64,000 bases of DNA from Arthrobacter sp. CJ23. Lineage in GTDB: Bacteria; Actinomycetota; Actinomycetes; Actinomycetales; Micrococcaceae. A model generated the notes under the pieces. That model did not search any database. It had not been told where the DNA came from and worked only from the letters and a program-made list of their open reading frames with translations. Positions within the stretch are counted from its first letter, which is position 1. The number at the start of each line of letters is the position of its first letter. Positions 30,455-40,448 of the stretch are shown one piece after another. The position numbers were made by a program, and so were the translations under genes. The stretch covers positions 62,001 to 126,000 of the forward strand of contig NZ_CP102950.1 in assembly GCF_024741795.1 (NCBI RefSeq), read 5' to 3'.

Positions 30455-31396
30455 ATGTCAGCCAGCACCCTTACCTACACGTTCCTCGGCCCGGAGGGTA
30501 CCTTCACCGAGGCTGCGCTCCTGCAGGTTCCCGGTGCTGCTGACGCAAACCGCGTCCCGTGCTCCAATGTGAACACCGCACTGGACAAAGTGCGCAACGG
30601 CGAGGCCGACGCCGCCATGGTGCCCATTGAGAACTCGGTGGAGGGCGGGGTCACGGCCACGCTGGACTCGATTGCGAACGGTCCGGAACTGCGGATCATC
30701 CGTGAGGCCCTGGTTCCGATTACCTTCGTGCTCGTGGCGAGGCCCGGCGTCGAGATCTCCGATGTCCGCCGCATCTCCACCCACGGACACGCCTGGGCCC
30801 AGTGCAGGATCTGGATCGATGGAAACATCCCGGACGTGGAATATGTTCCGGGTTCGTCCACGGCGGCGGCCGCCATCGGGCTCCTTGAGGACGACGCCGC
30901 CTACGACGCCGCCATCTGCGCCCCGCTCATCGCCTCGGAGCAGCCCGGCCTGAACATCCTGGCCGAGAACATCGGGGACAACGCCGAGGCCGTCACCCGC
31001 TTCATCCTCGTCAGCCGCCCCGGCGCCCTGCCGGAGCGCACCGGCGCGGACAAGACCACCGTGGTTGTCCCGCTTCCCGAGGACCACCCGGGTGCCCTCA
31101 TGGAGATCCTGGACCAGTTCGCCACGCGCGGCGTGAACCTCAGCCGCATCGAATCCCGGCCCACTGGCCTCTACCTGGGCCACTACTTCTTCAGCATCGA
31201 TGCCGACGGCCATGCCGCGGATGCGCGCGTGGCCGATGCCCTGGCGGGATTGCACCGGATCAGCCCGGCCACCCGATTCCTGGGCTCCTATGCCCGCGCG
31301 GACAAGCAGCCCGCCATCGTGGCCCCGCACACCTCCGATGCCGCGTTCACGTCGGCGCATGCCTGGGTGGATTCCATCCTCAACAGCGAGTCCTAG
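30455..31396 (+). CDS. pheA: prephenate dehydratase
   Basis: The 313-residue protein has the catalytic domain (YTFLGPEGTFTEAALLQVPG, VPIENSVEGGVTATLD, AVTRFILVSR with the conserved Thr-Arg-Phe) and a C-terminal ACT domain (DHPGALMEILDQFATRGVNL, SRIESRP) that binds phenylalanine for feedback inhibition. There is no fused chorismate mutase, as usual in Actinobacteria. ATG 30455 has AAGGA 7 nt upstream and is preferred to the TTG just before it. Confidence 0.93.
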   Translation: MSASTLTYTFLGPEGTFTEAALLQVPGAADANRVPCSNVNTALDKVRNGEADAAMVPIENSVEGGVTATLDSIANGPELRIIREALVPITFVLVARPGVEISDVRRISTHGHAWAQCRIWIDGNIPDVEYVPGSSTAAAAIGLLEDDAAYDAAICAPLIASEQPGLNILAENIGDNAEAVTRFILVSRPGALPERTGADKTTVVVPLPEDHPGALMEILDQFATRGVNLSRIESRPTGLYLGHYFFSIDADGHAADARVADALAGLHRISPATRFLGSYARADKQPAIVAPHTSDAAFTSAHAWVDSILNSES

Positions 31397-31545
31397 CTGG
31401 CCGGAACGCCCTGATGGCGGGTCGCTGCGCCATTACCCGCGGGTAGGCGATTGATCCTTCAACCCCTATCGCAAGGATGCAAGTCTGCGTATGCTTGCTT
31501 GATCCACATTTGATGGATGCATGCCCCTAACGAAGGGAGCGGGCC

Positions 31546-31755
31546 ATGTCAGGCCGTAGAGATGACCAGGACGGCCAGGGAATGATCGTCAATCCCAAGC
31601 CGGCTGCCGAAAACCAGGACTGGGACGGCGACGAAGCCGACCGGGCTGATCGCCTGCGCTTCGAAGAGGAGCAGGCCATGATCCGGGAGCAGTCCGAGGC
31701 CCGCGCGGCCGCGAAAGCCGCCGCCGAAGCCGAGAAGAAGAAGGCGGCTTCCTAG
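31546..31755 (+). CDS. small charged protein of unknown function
   Basis: The 69-residue hydrophilic protein (MSGRRDDQDGQGMIVNPKPA to RAAAKAAAEAEKKKAAS) ends in an Ala/Lys/Glu helix. GAAGGGAG stands 6 nt before the ATG, and codon use is typical of the genome. There is no recognisable domain. It is convergent with the diacylglycerol kinase-like gene, 13 bp apart. Confidence 0.65.
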   Translation: MSGRRDDQDGQGMIVNPKPAAENQDWDGDEADRADRLRFEEEQAMIREQSEARAAAKAAAEAEKKKAAS

Positions 31756-31768
31756 CCCCCGATCGCGC

Positions 31769-32824
31769 CTATGGCGCTTTCTGCACCCGCACCAGCAACG
31801 ACCTCGGCTGTACCTGCACGGTGACCTTGGTGGCCTCTCCCGAGGGATCGCCGTCCAGTTGCGTGGCCATCGGCTCCTGGCTGCGGATGACAATCTTCCC
31901 TGAACGGTAGAAATTCATCACCGGCAGGTTCCTGTTGTGCTTGAAAAGGATCTTCGCGTACATGGCGAGCCAGCCGATCGCGCTGCGGGGGCTCATGACC
32001 ACCACGTCCAGCACGCCGTCGTCGATCATGGCCTGCGGGATGAAGTCGATGCCGCCCGGGATCAGCCCGCAGTTGGCAAACAGCACGCTGCGGATCTTCC
32101 GTGACTGCTCGGCGCCGTCGTCCATGGTGATGGCGACCTTCTTGCGCCGGCCCGGCAGGTGCCGCACGCCGGCCTCCGTGTAGGCGAGCCAGCCAACCGT
32201 CTTCTTCAGGTCTTCCTTGGTATCGCCCACCACCTCGGCGTCGAGCCCCATGCCCGCGATCACCAGGAAGCCGTGTTCCGAGGAGGCACCGGTCAGCTCG
32301 TTTTCGATCCCCATCACGGCCGTGTCGATGTAGCGCTGGTGACCGAAGAGGGCCGTCTGGACATTGCCGGGAAGGTCGTTGACGTCCAGGTCCACGTTGC
32401 GGGCCAGCAGGTTGCCGGTGCCGAGGGGGATCAGGCCCAGCGCGGTACCGGTGTGGGCCAGCGCCTCGGCCACCACGCGTACGGTACCGTCACCGCCGCC
32501 CACCAGAACCACGTCTGCCCCGTACTCCAGCGCCGCGCGCGACTGGGCATGGCCCGGATCCTCGGCGGTGGTTTCGAAGAAGCGGGGCTCGTCCCAGCCG
32601 GCCAGATGGCAGGCATCCTTGATGAGCTTGCGGGCCTCATCGGACTTGGACTTCACCGGATTGATGACCACGGCCACCTTCTGCAGGCCGGGCCCGGGCT
32701 TGTGGCTTTCCTCGCGGACAGCGCTCCGGCTGTGCCTGGCCTTGAGCCGGCGCACGCCCCACCAACTGGAGGCGGCGAACACCACGCCCCCAGCAAGAAT
32801 CACGTACAGGATCCAGTCGCTCAT
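31769..32824 (-). CDS. diacylglycerol kinase-family lipid kinase
   Basis: The 351-residue protein has an N-terminal membrane helix ([20 protein letters not shown]), the nucleotide-binding loop [29 protein letters not shown] and a C-terminal beta-sandwich, as in the DgkB/YegS fold. It probably phosphorylates a lipid such as diacylglycerol at the inner face of the membrane; exact substrate unknown. It is divergent from serS. Confidence 0.88.
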   Translation of the reverse strand: MSDWILYVILAGGVVFAASSWWGVRRLKARHSRSAVREESHKPGPGLQKVAVVINPVKSKSDEARKLIKDACHLAGWDEPRFFETTAEDPGHAQSRAALEYGADVVLVGGGDGTVRVVAEALAHTGTALGLIPLGTGNLLARNVDLDVNDLPGNVQTALFGHQRYIDTAVMGIENELTGASSEHGFLVIAGMGLDAEVVGDTKEDLKKTVGWLAYTEAGVRHLPGRRKKVAITMDDGAEQSRKIRSVLFANCGLIPGGIDFIPQAMIDDGVLDVVVMSPRSAIGWLAMYAKILFKHNRNLPVMNFYRSGKIVIRSQEPMATQLDGDPSGEATKVTVQVQPRSLLVRVQKAP

Positions 32825-32945
32825 GGTCCTCCAACCCTATCTCTCCGCAGCGGTCCGCAGGCCTCCCGCGCCGGGCCGCCGTCCGCCGTCGTGCCGTGGG
32901 CCTGTCCGGGAGGGGATCCGGCGGCCGATTCGATACTCTTGTGTG

Positions 32946-34226
32946 GTGATCGACGTAAAAGACCTCAGCGAAAATCCGGACAAGTTCCGTGCCAGCCAGC
33001 GCGCCCGCGGCGCCGATGAATCCGTTGTGGACGCGATCATCTCCGCCGATGCAGACCGCCGCGCTGCCCTGATCCGCTACGAGAACCTGCGCGCCGAACA
33101 GAACGCCTTCGGCAAGAAGGTGGCGCAGGCCAAGGGCGAGGAGAAGCAGGCACTGCTGGCCGAGGTCAAGGAACTCGCCAACTCGGTGAAGGCCGCCTCC
33201 GCCGAGGCCGACGCCGCACAGGCCAAGCAGGAAGAGCTGCTCCGTGTGGTTCCCAACCTGATCGTGGACGGCGTTCCCGCGGGCGGCGAGGACGACTACA
33301 TCGTGGTCAAGACCGTCGGCACCCCGCGCGAATTCCCGGACTTCGAACCGAAGGACCACCTGGAAATCGGCGAACTGATCGGCGCGATCGACATGGAACG
33401 CGGCGCCAAGGTCTCCGGCTCGCGCTTCTACTTCCTGCGCGGTGTTGGTGCGCGCCTGGAGATGGCGCTGCTGCAGATGGCCATGGACCAGGCCATCGAG
33501 GCCGGCTTCATCCCGATGATCACCCCCACTCTGGTGCGCCCCGAGACCATGCAGGGCACCGGTTTTGATGTAAAGCACGACGCCGAGATCTACCGTCTCG
33601 CCGAAGACGACCTTTACCTTGTGGGCACCTCGGAGGTGGCCCTGGCCGGCTACCACGCCGACGAGATCCTGGACCTCTCCGCGGGCCCCGTCCGCTACGC
33701 CGGGCAGAGCTCCTGCTACCGCCGCGAGGCCGGCTCGCACGGCAAGGACACCCGCGGCATCATCCGCGTGCACCAGTTCAACAAAGTGGAGATGTTCATC
33801 TACACCACCGTTGAAGAAGCCGAGGCAGAGCACGCACGCCTGCTGGCCTGGGAAGAGGAAATGCTGGCCAAGTGCGAGCTTCCCTACCGCGTGATCGACA
33901 CCGCCGCCGGCGACCTCGGCAACTCCGCAGCCCGCAAGTTCGACTGCGAAGCCTGGGTCCCCACGCAGGGCGCCTACCGCGAGCTCACGTCCACCTCGAA
34001 CTGCACCACGTTCCAGGCCCGCCGCCTGAACATCCGTGAGCGCGTGTTTGCCGAGGGCGGCGCGCCCAAGGGCACCCGCGCCGTGGCCACCCTGAACGGC
34101 ACCCTGGCCACCACCCGCTGGATCGTGGCCATCCTGGAGCACCACCAGAACCCGGACGGCTCCGTCAACGTCCCCAAGGCGCTGCAGAAGTACATCGGCG
34201 GGCTGGAAGTGCTCCCGGTCCTGTAG
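32946..34226 (+). CDS. serS: seryl-tRNA synthetase
   Basis: The 426-residue protein has the N-terminal coiled-coil tRNA-binding arm (about 25-105), class II motif 2 ([20 protein letters not shown]) and motif 3 ([20 protein letters not shown]). GTG 32946 is the first codon of the conserved N-terminus. No Shine-Dalgarno exists; a -10-like GATACT ends 8 nt upstream, so the mRNA is probably leaderless. Confidence 0.96.
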   Translation: MIDVKDLSENPDKFRASQRARGADESVVDAIISADADRRAALIRYENLRAEQNAFGKKVAQAKGEEKQALLAEVKELANSVKAASAEADAAQAKQEELLRVVPNLIVDGVPAGGEDDYIVVKTVGTPREFPDFEPKDHLEIGELIGAIDMERGAKVSGSRFYFLRGVGARLEMALLQMAMDQAIEAGFIPMITPTLVRPETMQGTGFDVKHDAEIYRLAEDDLYLVGTSEVALAGYHADEILDLSAGPVRYAGQSSCYRREAGSHGKDTRGIIRVHQFNKVEMFIYTTVEEAEAEHARLLAWEEEMLAKCELPYRVIDTAAGDLGNSAARKFDCEAWVPTQGAYRELTSTSNCTTFQARRLNIRERVFAEGGAPKGTRAVATLNGTLATTRWIVAILEHHQNPDGSVNVPKALQKYIGGLEVLPVL

Positions 34227-34264
34227 CTTCCTTGGGTTTGGGCGGCTCCACCCCACAAGCCCCA

Positions 34265-34316
34265 GGTTAATACTCACACTGTGGACAAGCCGTGAGTATT
34301 CACCGCCCGTTAACCC
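34265..34316. terminator. hairpin between serS and the HAD gene
   Basis: AATACTCAC pairs with GTGAGTATT (34269-34277 with 34292-34300), with an outer GGTTAA/TTAACC pair. It is likely the serS terminator. Confidence 0.55.
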
Positions 34317-34370
34317 CATGCTGTGGTGCACGTCCTAGCTGCTGTCGGAGGGGTCTGCTTCACTGGAAGC

Positions 34371-35216
34371 ATGACTATTTTGACTGGCACCTCAGTCGCT
34401 GGCATCGATGACCAGCGGAACTACAAGCAGAAACTCATGGTCGCCCTGGATGTCGACGGCACGCTCGTCGACCACGACGGCCACATGTCCGAGGGCGTGC
34501 GCCGCGCAGCCCAGGACGTCGTCGCCGAGGGCCACGATGTCCTCATCGCCACCGGCCGCTCCCTCAACGCGACCCTGCCCATCATCGAGCAGATCGGCCT
34601 GTTGCACGGCTACGCGGTGTGTTGCAACGGCGGTGTGACGCTCCGCCTGGATCCCGCCCTGGACGCCGGCTACGAGATCATCCACAAGGCCACCTTCGAC
34701 CCCGCCCCGGCCCTCAAGGCCCTGCGCCAACGGCTGCCCAACGCCAAGTACGCCCTGGAGGACGAGGACGGCAACTTCCTCTCCACGGAACGCTTCCAGG
34801 ACGCGAGCTTCGGTGTCGAGGCCATCGGCGTGGACTTCCAGACCATGCTCGACGCCACGGCTGTCCGCGTTGTGGTGTTCAGCAGCGAGAACACCTCGGA
34901 GGACTTCAACGAGGCCATCCGCCACATCGGCCTTTCCGGGGTCACCTACTCCGTCGGCTGGACCGCGTGGCTGGACATCGCCGCGGCCGGCGTCACCAAG
35001 GCCAGCGCCCTGGAGCAGCTCCGCCGCCGCCTCGGCACGCAGCAGATCCACACGGTGGCAGTGGGCGACGGCCGCAACGACATCGAAATGCTGAACTGGG
35101 CCGGCCGCGGCGTGGCCATGGGCCAGGCACCGCAGGAAGTGCTCGCCGCCGCGGATGAGGTCACCGCATCAGTGTTCGACGACGGCGCCGCCCTGGTCCT
35201 GCGCAGCCTCCTGTAG
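34371..35216 (+). CDS. HAD-superfamily Cof-type phosphatase
   Basis: The 281-residue protein has HAD motif I MVALDVDGTLVDHDG, motif II in IATGRSLNATLP and motif III/IV VAVGDGRNDIEMLNWAG, with the C2B cap of Cof-type hydrolases. Probable sugar- or nucleotide-phosphate phosphatase. ATG 34371 follows GGAAGC; the first about 20 residues precede the domain and the true start could be ATG 34437. Confidence 0.88.
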   Translation: MTILTGTSVAGIDDQRNYKQKLMVALDVDGTLVDHDGHMSEGVRRAAQDVVAEGHDVLIATGRSLNATLPIIEQIGLLHGYAVCCNGGVTLRLDPALDAGYEIIHKATFDPAPALKALRQRLPNAKYALEDEDGNFLSTERFQDASFGVEAIGVDFQTMLDATAVRVVVFSSENTSEDFNEAIRHIGLSGVTYSVGWTAWLDIAAAGVTKASALEQLRRRLGTQQIHTVAVGDGRNDIEMLNWAGRGVAMGQAPQEVLAAADEVTASVFDDGAALVLRSLL

Positions 35217-35349
35217 GGCTTCACCCGCCTGGGTCCTGGCCGGCCCAGGCGGGCACCCTGCCCCGCCGAGCCGGGCTTGCCCCGCCGAGCCGGGGCGGGT
35301 CCGGTCGAGGACAGGCCCAACCAGGCCCCGCGCCTCCTACACTGATGCT

Positions 35350-36186
35350 GTGCACTACGAAGAGTGCCCCGCACCGCCAGGGCTGCAGCCGTTCGTCACG
35401 CAGTTCTGGTTCATCCGTGCCCTCCCGCGGGCCCGCTACGAGAAGATCCTCCCCGGCCCTGCAGCCCACCTGATCCTGAACCTGTCCACGCCCTACCGGC
35501 TCATCGATACCGGCCGCGGCACGGAAGGCCACGCGACCGTGGTCTCCACAGGCTTCTATGCAGGCCTGCAGCGGAGCTACCTGGTCAGTGAGAATCCCGA
35601 GCAGATCTTCAACATCGGTGCCCGGCTGACTGCCTACGGCCTGGCAGCGTTCACGCGGGAGCCGCCGTCGGGCCTGCAGGACAGGGTGGTGGACGCGGAA
35701 GCCGTCTTCCCGGGCTTCGCCGCCCTCCGGGAGCGGCTCAACGAGCCGGAGCCAGTGGAAGCCTTCGCCGCCCTGGGCGGCTTCCTTGAGCAGCGGCTCC
35801 GCCCCGGCTACACGGCGGACCCGCGGACGGTACGGGCAGTTGAGACGCTTGCGGCTGAGGATGTCGGGATCGGAGAGCTTGCCGCCGGCCTGGGGATCAG
35901 CTCCTCCACGCTGGAACGCATCATGATGCGGGACTGCGGAACCACGGCCAAGGCCTACTCGGATGTGTGCCGCTTCTTCCGCTTTGTCAATGCGGCAGCG
36001 GCCCTCCCGCCCGGGGAAGCGGCAGGCCGCGAGCTCCTTCAGCTGGCCGACTACTACGACCAGCCGCACCTGATCCGGGCCTTCCGGCGCTTCAGCGGCT
36101 TCACGCCGGGGGAGTACCTGCACGTGGTGCGTAGCTACGGCGCCGAATACGCCACGTTCGTCCCTGTGGAGGACGTGGTCGGCTGA
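35350..36186 (+). CDS. AraC-family transcriptional regulator
   Basis: The 278-residue protein has an N-terminal domain starting VHYEECPAPPGLQPFVTQFW, as in regulators with a DUF6597-type sensor, and a C-terminal double helix-turn-helix (LAAGLGISSSTLERIMMRDC and LADYYDQPHLIRAFRRFSGF, then TPGEYL). The GTG 35350 start follows TACACT with 6 nt between, indicating a leaderless message. Target genes are not evident; the DUF1761 gene follows on the same strand. Confidence 0.87.
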   Translation: MHYEECPAPPGLQPFVTQFWFIRALPRARYEKILPGPAAHLILNLSTPYRLIDTGRGTEGHATVVSTGFYAGLQRSYLVSENPEQIFNIGARLTAYGLAAFTREPPSGLQDRVVDAEAVFPGFAALRERLNEPEPVEAFAALGGFLEQRLRPGYTADPRTVRAVETLAAEDVGIGELAAGLGISSSTLERIMMRDCGTTAKAYSDVCRFFRFVNAAAALPPGEAAGRELLQLADYYDQPHLIRAFRRFSGFTPGEYLHVVRSYGAEYATFVPVEDVVG

Positions 36187-36305
36187 CGAGGCTGACAGGA
36201 ACCAGCCGGCCGACAGGATTCAGTTAGTTGCGGCATTTGTACAAGACCACGGGCAGCCGCCGGTGTAGCCTCCAGCTCAAGACGCAGAATCCGGAAGGAA
36301 GCCCC

Positions 36306-36701
36306 ATGGACGTCCAGATCAATTGGCTCGCGGTGCTCCTGGCTTCCTTGGCAACGTTCGTGGTGGGTGGCCTCTGGTACTCGCTGCTGTTCGCCAAGGC
36401 CTGGCAGAAGGCGGCGGGCGTGAGCGGTGAGCAGCTGAAGGCCGGCACAGTGCGGGTGTTCGTCGGCTCGTTCCTCCTGGCCGTGGTGATGGCGGCCTTC
36501 CTCGCCGCCTTCATCGGCAAGGGCGGTGCGGCCTTCGGGACGTTCGCCGGGTTGGCGGCAGGCCTGGGCTGGGTGGCAACGGCACTGGGCGTGAACTACC
36601 TGTTCGAGCGCCGCAGCCTGGCCCTGTTCGCCATCAACGGCAGCTACAATGTGGTCACCTTTACGGCGATGGGCGCCATCATCGGCGCCATGCAGGGCTG
36701 A
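36306..36701 (+). CDS. DUF1761 membrane protein
   Basis: The 131-residue protein has four predicted transmembrane helices and the family start INWLAVLLASLATFVVGGLW and YSLLFAKAW. GGAAG lies upstream of ATG 36306. Function of DUF1761 is unknown. It lies 120 bp after the AraC-type regulator and could be its target. Confidence 0.8.
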   Translation: MDVQINWLAVLLASLATFVVGGLWYSLLFAKAWQKAAGVSGEQLKAGTVRVFVGSFLLAVVMAAFLAAFIGKGGAAFGTFAGLAAGLGWVATALGVNYLFERRSLALFAINGSYNVVTFTAMGAIIGAMQG

Positions 36702-36730
36702 CGCGCCGCCTACCGTACCTGGAAGAGCCC

Positions 36731-37330
36731 CTAACGGACTTCGAGGATCAGCTGCAGCAGCCTGGCGGCCGCAGGACGTGCCGCGTGCTCTTCCACCCAC
36801 TGCGAGCGCGCCAGGGCCTTGCTGACGGCCTGGGTGGTGATGCCAAGTTCCTGGGCCACGGCCTTCTGCTGGCCGCGGACACCGGGCGTGAGCAGGTCCA
36901 GGACCCGCCATTCGGCCAGGGTCCGGTGCTGGACGATGTGCCCCAGCAGCCGCAGCACGGCTTCGGATTCGGCCGCGATGGCCGCGAGCGGGCCTTCCAC
37001 GGCGACAGGGATGCGGTCCTTGCCGTTGCGCAGGCGGTCCACGGCCCGCCGCGCGTACACGAGTCCGTGGCCCGAGGCGTCCTTCACGAGGTTGGGCAGC
37101 GGCTCGTTCACGGGCCCCACGCCGATCCCCACGTACCACTGCCCGCCGCGAAGGGCGATCAGTGCCGTGTCCACAGCCTGGTGCGGACATTCGACGATGC
37201 CCTGGACCTCGTCCTCCACTGAGCGGTCGAAGTCCAGCCGCGCGGGAATGTGCCGCAGGTCCTTGAGGAGCTGCGGCACCAGGTCGCCGTCGTGGCGGCT
37301 GTCGCGTTGGTTGATCGTGAGCGTGAACAT
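36731..37330 (-). CDS. DNA-binding protein with C-terminal helix-turn-helix
   Basis: The 199-residue protein has an N-terminal domain starting MFTLTINQRDSRHDGDLVPQ, and a C-terminal winged-helix segment LLTPGVRGQQKAVAQELGIT then TQAVSKALARS, close to MarR/SatD-like arrangements. It is probably a regulator; ligand and targets unknown. No clear ribosome binding site precedes ATG 37330. Confidence 0.65.
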   Translation of the reverse strand: MFTLTINQRDSRHDGDLVPQLLKDLRHIPARLDFDRSVEDEVQGIVECPHQAVDTALIALRGGQWYVGIGVGPVNEPLPNLVKDASGHGLVYARRAVDRLRNGKDRIPVAVEGPLAAIAAESEAVLRLLGHIVQHRTLAEWRVLDLLTPGVRGQQKAVAQELGITTQAVSKALARSQWVEEHAARPAAARLLQLILEVR

Positions 37331-37375
37331 CGTGGATCACATGCTACCGGCTGGTAGTCACCCCGCAAGTGGGAT

Positions 37376-37960
37376 TCAAGTAACGGTTGCCGGCACTGTC
37401 GGCTGCGGCTGTTGGCCCTGGGCCACGCCTGAACGGAGGTCGATGGCCACGAATTGGGGGTCCCAGGAGTCGCCGCCTCCGCTGAAGGCCGAGAACACCA
37501 GGACCACCACGTAGAACGGGAAGAAGGACCAGCAGACCGCACGCCAGCCGCCCAGCCAGGCCCCGGCCGTCGTGCCGTCCTTGGTCCGGACGGAACGCAT
37601 GCCGCCGGCGGCGTCGCCCACGCTGCCCGCCGTGCCCCAGATCATGCCGTAGATGAACAGGCCCACGAACCACAGGACGGCGTGCAGCACCAGGAAGAAG
37701 GTGTCATTGAGCGCCAGCTGGACGCCGCTGCTGAACATCGCGGACCGGACGGCCGCCAGGAGCAGGGCCACCACGCCGTAAGCGGCCACGAACACGGCCG
37801 CGTCAAGGGCCCGGGCCCAGAAGTGCTCCCAGCCCGCTTTGCGGACGTAGAACGCCCCGGTGGCGGTGTGCCGCCGGACGGGCCGGCCCGTCAGTGCATC
37901 GGCCAGTCCCGTTGCGGGCGGGAACCCGGAACGGGCCCCGGTCCCGTTGAAGCCAGCCAT
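37376..37960 (-). CDS. RDD-family membrane protein
   Basis: The 194-residue protein has the RDD signature (FWARALDAAVFVAAYGVVAL) in its first helix, three hydrophobic helices and GDAAGGMRSVRTKDGTTAG between them. RDD proteins are small membrane proteins of mostly unknown transport role. GGGGGG stands 7 nt before ATG 37960. The C-terminus is polar, about 30 residues. Confidence 0.85.
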   Translation of the reverse strand: MAGFNGTGARSGFPPATGLADALTGRPVRRHTATGAFYVRKAGWEHFWARALDAAVFVAAYGVVALLLAAVRSAMFSSGVQLALNDTFFLVLHAVLWFVGLFIYGMIWGTAGSVGDAAGGMRSVRTKDGTTAGAWLGGWRAVCWSFFPFYVVVLVFSAFSGGGDSWDPQFVAIDLRSGVAQGQQPQPTVPATVT

Positions 37961-38081
37961 ATGAAACCCCCCGTGTGCATGGACCTGCGTCGCTCGAAAA
38001 ATGCTCGTCCAAGCCTAGGCTGGCCCTGCAACCACCGCCATGGGGAGACATCCCCATGTGCCTCACCACGGCTCAAAGAAC

Positions 38082-38126
38082 GACGGCGGCCGGTGCGGTC
38101 CGCAGGGAACCGCACCAACCGCCGTC
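38082..38126. terminator. hairpin terminator, CGACGGCGG family
   Basis: GACGGCGG-CCGGTGCGGT and ACCGCACC-AA-CCGCCGTC form a long stem downstream of the pyrophosphatase gene (leftward). It shares its outer stem with the hairpins at 11912, 26114 and 46041. Confidence 0.8.
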
Positions 38127-38150
38127 GGGCGTTGGCTGTTACGCGCGCTG

Positions 38151-38639
38151 CTAGTGCGCTGCCGGAACGTAGCGCTTGATGGAGGCTTCCAGCTCGGCTT
38201 CGGCAGCGGCGCGGTCGCCCCAGCCCTCGGCCTTGACCCACTTGCCGGGCTCCAGGTCCTTGTAGCGCGTGAAGAAGTGCTCGATTTCCTTGATCAGGAA
38301 TTCGCTGACGTCGCTGACTTCCTGGATGTGGTCGAAGCGGGCGTCAACCGGCACACACAGGACCTTGGCGTCTCCGCCGCCGTCGTCGGTCATGTTGAAG
38401 ACGCCGATGGGGCGGGACTCAACGATGACGCCCGGGTGCAGATCGAAGTCCTGCAGGAGCACCAGTGCGTCCAGGGGGTCGCCGTCCTCGCCCAGGGTGT
38501 TCTCGAAGAAACCGTAGTGCGTGGGGTACTGCATGGAGGTGAAGAGGACGCGGTCCAGGCGGACGCGGCCGGTCTCGTGGTCAACTTCGTACTTGACGCG
38601 CGATCCCTTGGGGATCTCGATGGTCACGTCGTGCTTCAT
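38151..38639 (-). CDS. ppa: inorganic pyrophosphatase
   Basis: The 162-residue family I pyrophosphatase has [40 protein letters not shown] with the conserved metal-binding Asp triad, and [20 protein letters not shown]. It hydrolyses pyrophosphate and drives biosynthesis. ATG 38639 has AAGGAG at proper spacing. It is divergent from dacB. Confidence 0.95.
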   Translation of the reverse strand: MKHDVTIEIPKGSRVKYEVDHETGRVRLDRVLFTSMQYPTHYGFFENTLGEDGDPLDALVLLQDFDLHPGVIVESRPIGVFNMTDDGGGDAKVLCVPVDARFDHIQEVSDVSEFLIKEIEHFFTRYKDLEPGKWVKAEGWGDRAAAEAELEASIKRYVPAAH

Positions 38640-38855
38640 GGAATGCTCCTTGACGGGGTATGTGCGGGCAATGGGCTCCGCCGCGACGGCGGCCGGCACG
38701 CAGGCGCCGGTACCTCGGGCAGGCTGTTCAGCCCAGGGCTGGCGGCAGGCAAAATCGCAGCCGGTACCGCCGACTACTATTGAGGATATAGCGAGAGGCC
38801 CAGGTTTCTTGAACCGGCGGGGACATTTCAGGACTGACAAGGACCAAAAAGCTGC

Positions 38856-40316
38856 ATGAACGGCGTTAAGGACGCGGGGGCCCGCAAGCGGGTGTCTGTG
38901 GCATGGGGGCGCTGGTTCACCCCGGTGATGCTGATCCTCGTGCTGCTTGTTTTGATGATCTCCACAGGCCTCGGCCTGGTTCCCGGCCTGTTCGCCGGCC
39001 CCGCCGCCCCGGCCCCCGGCGTTCCGGCCTGGCAGCTGCCTCCCACCCAACTTTCACGGCCCGACGCCGTCGCACCGTTGGGTGCCGACGCCCCGCTCCC
39101 GGTCCCTGCCGAACTCGCGCGGCTGCTCAACGGCAGCCTCAAGCCCGACGGCGCGGGCACCTTCACCGGCGTCGTCCAGGATGCCTCCACCGGGCAGGTG
39201 CTGTTCGACCGCGACGGCGACGCGAACCGCATCCCGGCGTCGAACATGAAGCTGCTCACCGCCGTCGCAACGCTGCGGGCCGTGGGCCCCGAGACGCGCT
39301 TCAGCACGCGGGTGCTGGCCGGCGACGCCCCCGGCAGCGTGGTCCTTACCGGGGGAGGGGACGTGCTTCTCGGTGCCGGCGAACCGCAGCCCGGTGCCGT
39401 CATGGGCCACGCCGGCCTGGCGGCCCTGGCACGGGACACGGTCGCGGCGCTCGCGGAGCGTGGCATCAGCGGCACCGTCACGGTCCGGGTGGACGACTCC
39501 CTCTTCGAAGGTCCCGGACTGAACCCGGCCTGGGCGCCCGGCGACGTGGACGCCGGCGAAACCGCGCCGCTGTTCCCGCTGGCCCTCAACGCCGCCCGCA
39601 GCTCCCCGAATAACACGACGGGACCGCGCCCCAAGGATGCCGCAGCCACGGCCGCCGAGACCTTCGCCGCGCAGCTCAGCATGGCCGGTGCGGCGTCCGG
39701 GCTTACCTTGGCACCCGGCGTCGAGCGTGCCAAGGGCGATCCCGCGCAGGTGCTCGCCACCGCGGAGTCCGCCACGGTCAGCCAGCAGGTGGACCTCATG
39801 CTGGAAACCTCGGACAACTACCTCGCCGAGGCGCTGGGGCGGATGGCCGCCGTGAAATCCGGCCTTCCGGGAAGCAACGACGGCGCCACCGCGGCCGTGC
39901 GCCAACAGCTGGAGGAGTTGGGGATCGCCGCCGGTTCCATGCGCCTGGCCGACGTTTCGGGCCTGGCCCTGGAGAACCAGGTGAGTGCCCGGCAGTTCGC
40001 CGAGGTGGTGCGGGCCATCACCAACGGGCCGGAACTGCGGCTCAGGGCAGCCCTGGACGGTTTCCCGGTGGCCGGCCTCACGGGCACCCTGGACCAGCGC
40101 TATGGGGAGGCCAGCACGGCCGGCGGCGCTGGCCTGGTTCGGGCCAAGACCGGAACGCTCAACACCGTGATCGCCCTGAGCGGCTACGTGGTGGACGCGG
40201 ACGGCCGGCTCCTGGTGTTCTCCTTCATCGGCAACGGCCTGGAGCCCGGCGCCGCGGGCAACAAGGTGGCGCTGGACCGCTCGGCGTCGGTCCTGGCAGC
40301 CTGCGGGTGCCGCTAG
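38856..40316 (+). CDS. dacB: D-alanyl-D-alanine carboxypeptidase/endopeptidase (PBP4 type)
   Basis: The 486-residue protein has an N-terminal membrane anchor ([20 protein letters not shown]) and the three penicillin-binding motifs of family S13: SNMKLL (SxxK) near residue 129, SDN (SxN) and KTG near the C-terminus (RAKTGTLN). It trims or cleaves peptidoglycan cross-links outside the membrane. Gene order dacB, DUF2342, tilS, hpt is conserved in Actinobacteria. Confidence 0.92.
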   Translation: MNGVKDAGARKRVSVAWGRWFTPVMLILVLLVLMISTGLGLVPGLFAGPAAPAPGVPAWQLPPTQLSRPDAVAPLGADAPLPVPAELARLLNGSLKPDGAGTFTGVVQDASTGQVLFDRDGDANRIPASNMKLLTAVATLRAVGPETRFSTRVLAGDAPGSVVLTGGGDVLLGAGEPQPGAVMGHAGLAALARDTVAALAERGISGTVTVRVDDSLFEGPGLNPAWAPGDVDAGETAPLFPLALNAARSSPNNTTGPRPKDAAATAAETFAAQLSMAGAASGLTLAPGVERAKGDPAQVLATAESATVSQQVDLMLETSDNYLAEALGRMAAVKSGLPGSNDGATAAVRQQLEELGIAAGSMRLADVSGLALENQVSARQFAEVVRAITNGPELRLRAALDGFPVAGLTGTLDQRYGEASTAGGAGLVRAKTGTLNTVIALSGYVVDADGRLLVFSFIGNGLEPGAAGNKVALDRSASVLAACGCR

Positions 40317-40333
40317 CCCAAGTAGGTAGCAGT

Positions 40334-40365
40334 AGGTGTCGTTTTGAGCGCCCAAAACGACACCT
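40334..40365. terminator. intrinsic terminator after dacB
   Basis: AGGTGTCGTTTTG, a 6-nt loop, CAAAACGACACCT: a perfect 13-bp stem, 18 bp after the dacB stop codon. Confidence 0.8.
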
Positions 40366-40448
40366 GCCGCTACTCAGTTGGGCTGGGCGCCTTCCCCGGT
40401 CAGCGAACTTAAGGGTGCGCACCCAGCCTGCTGTGGTCTGATGGACGC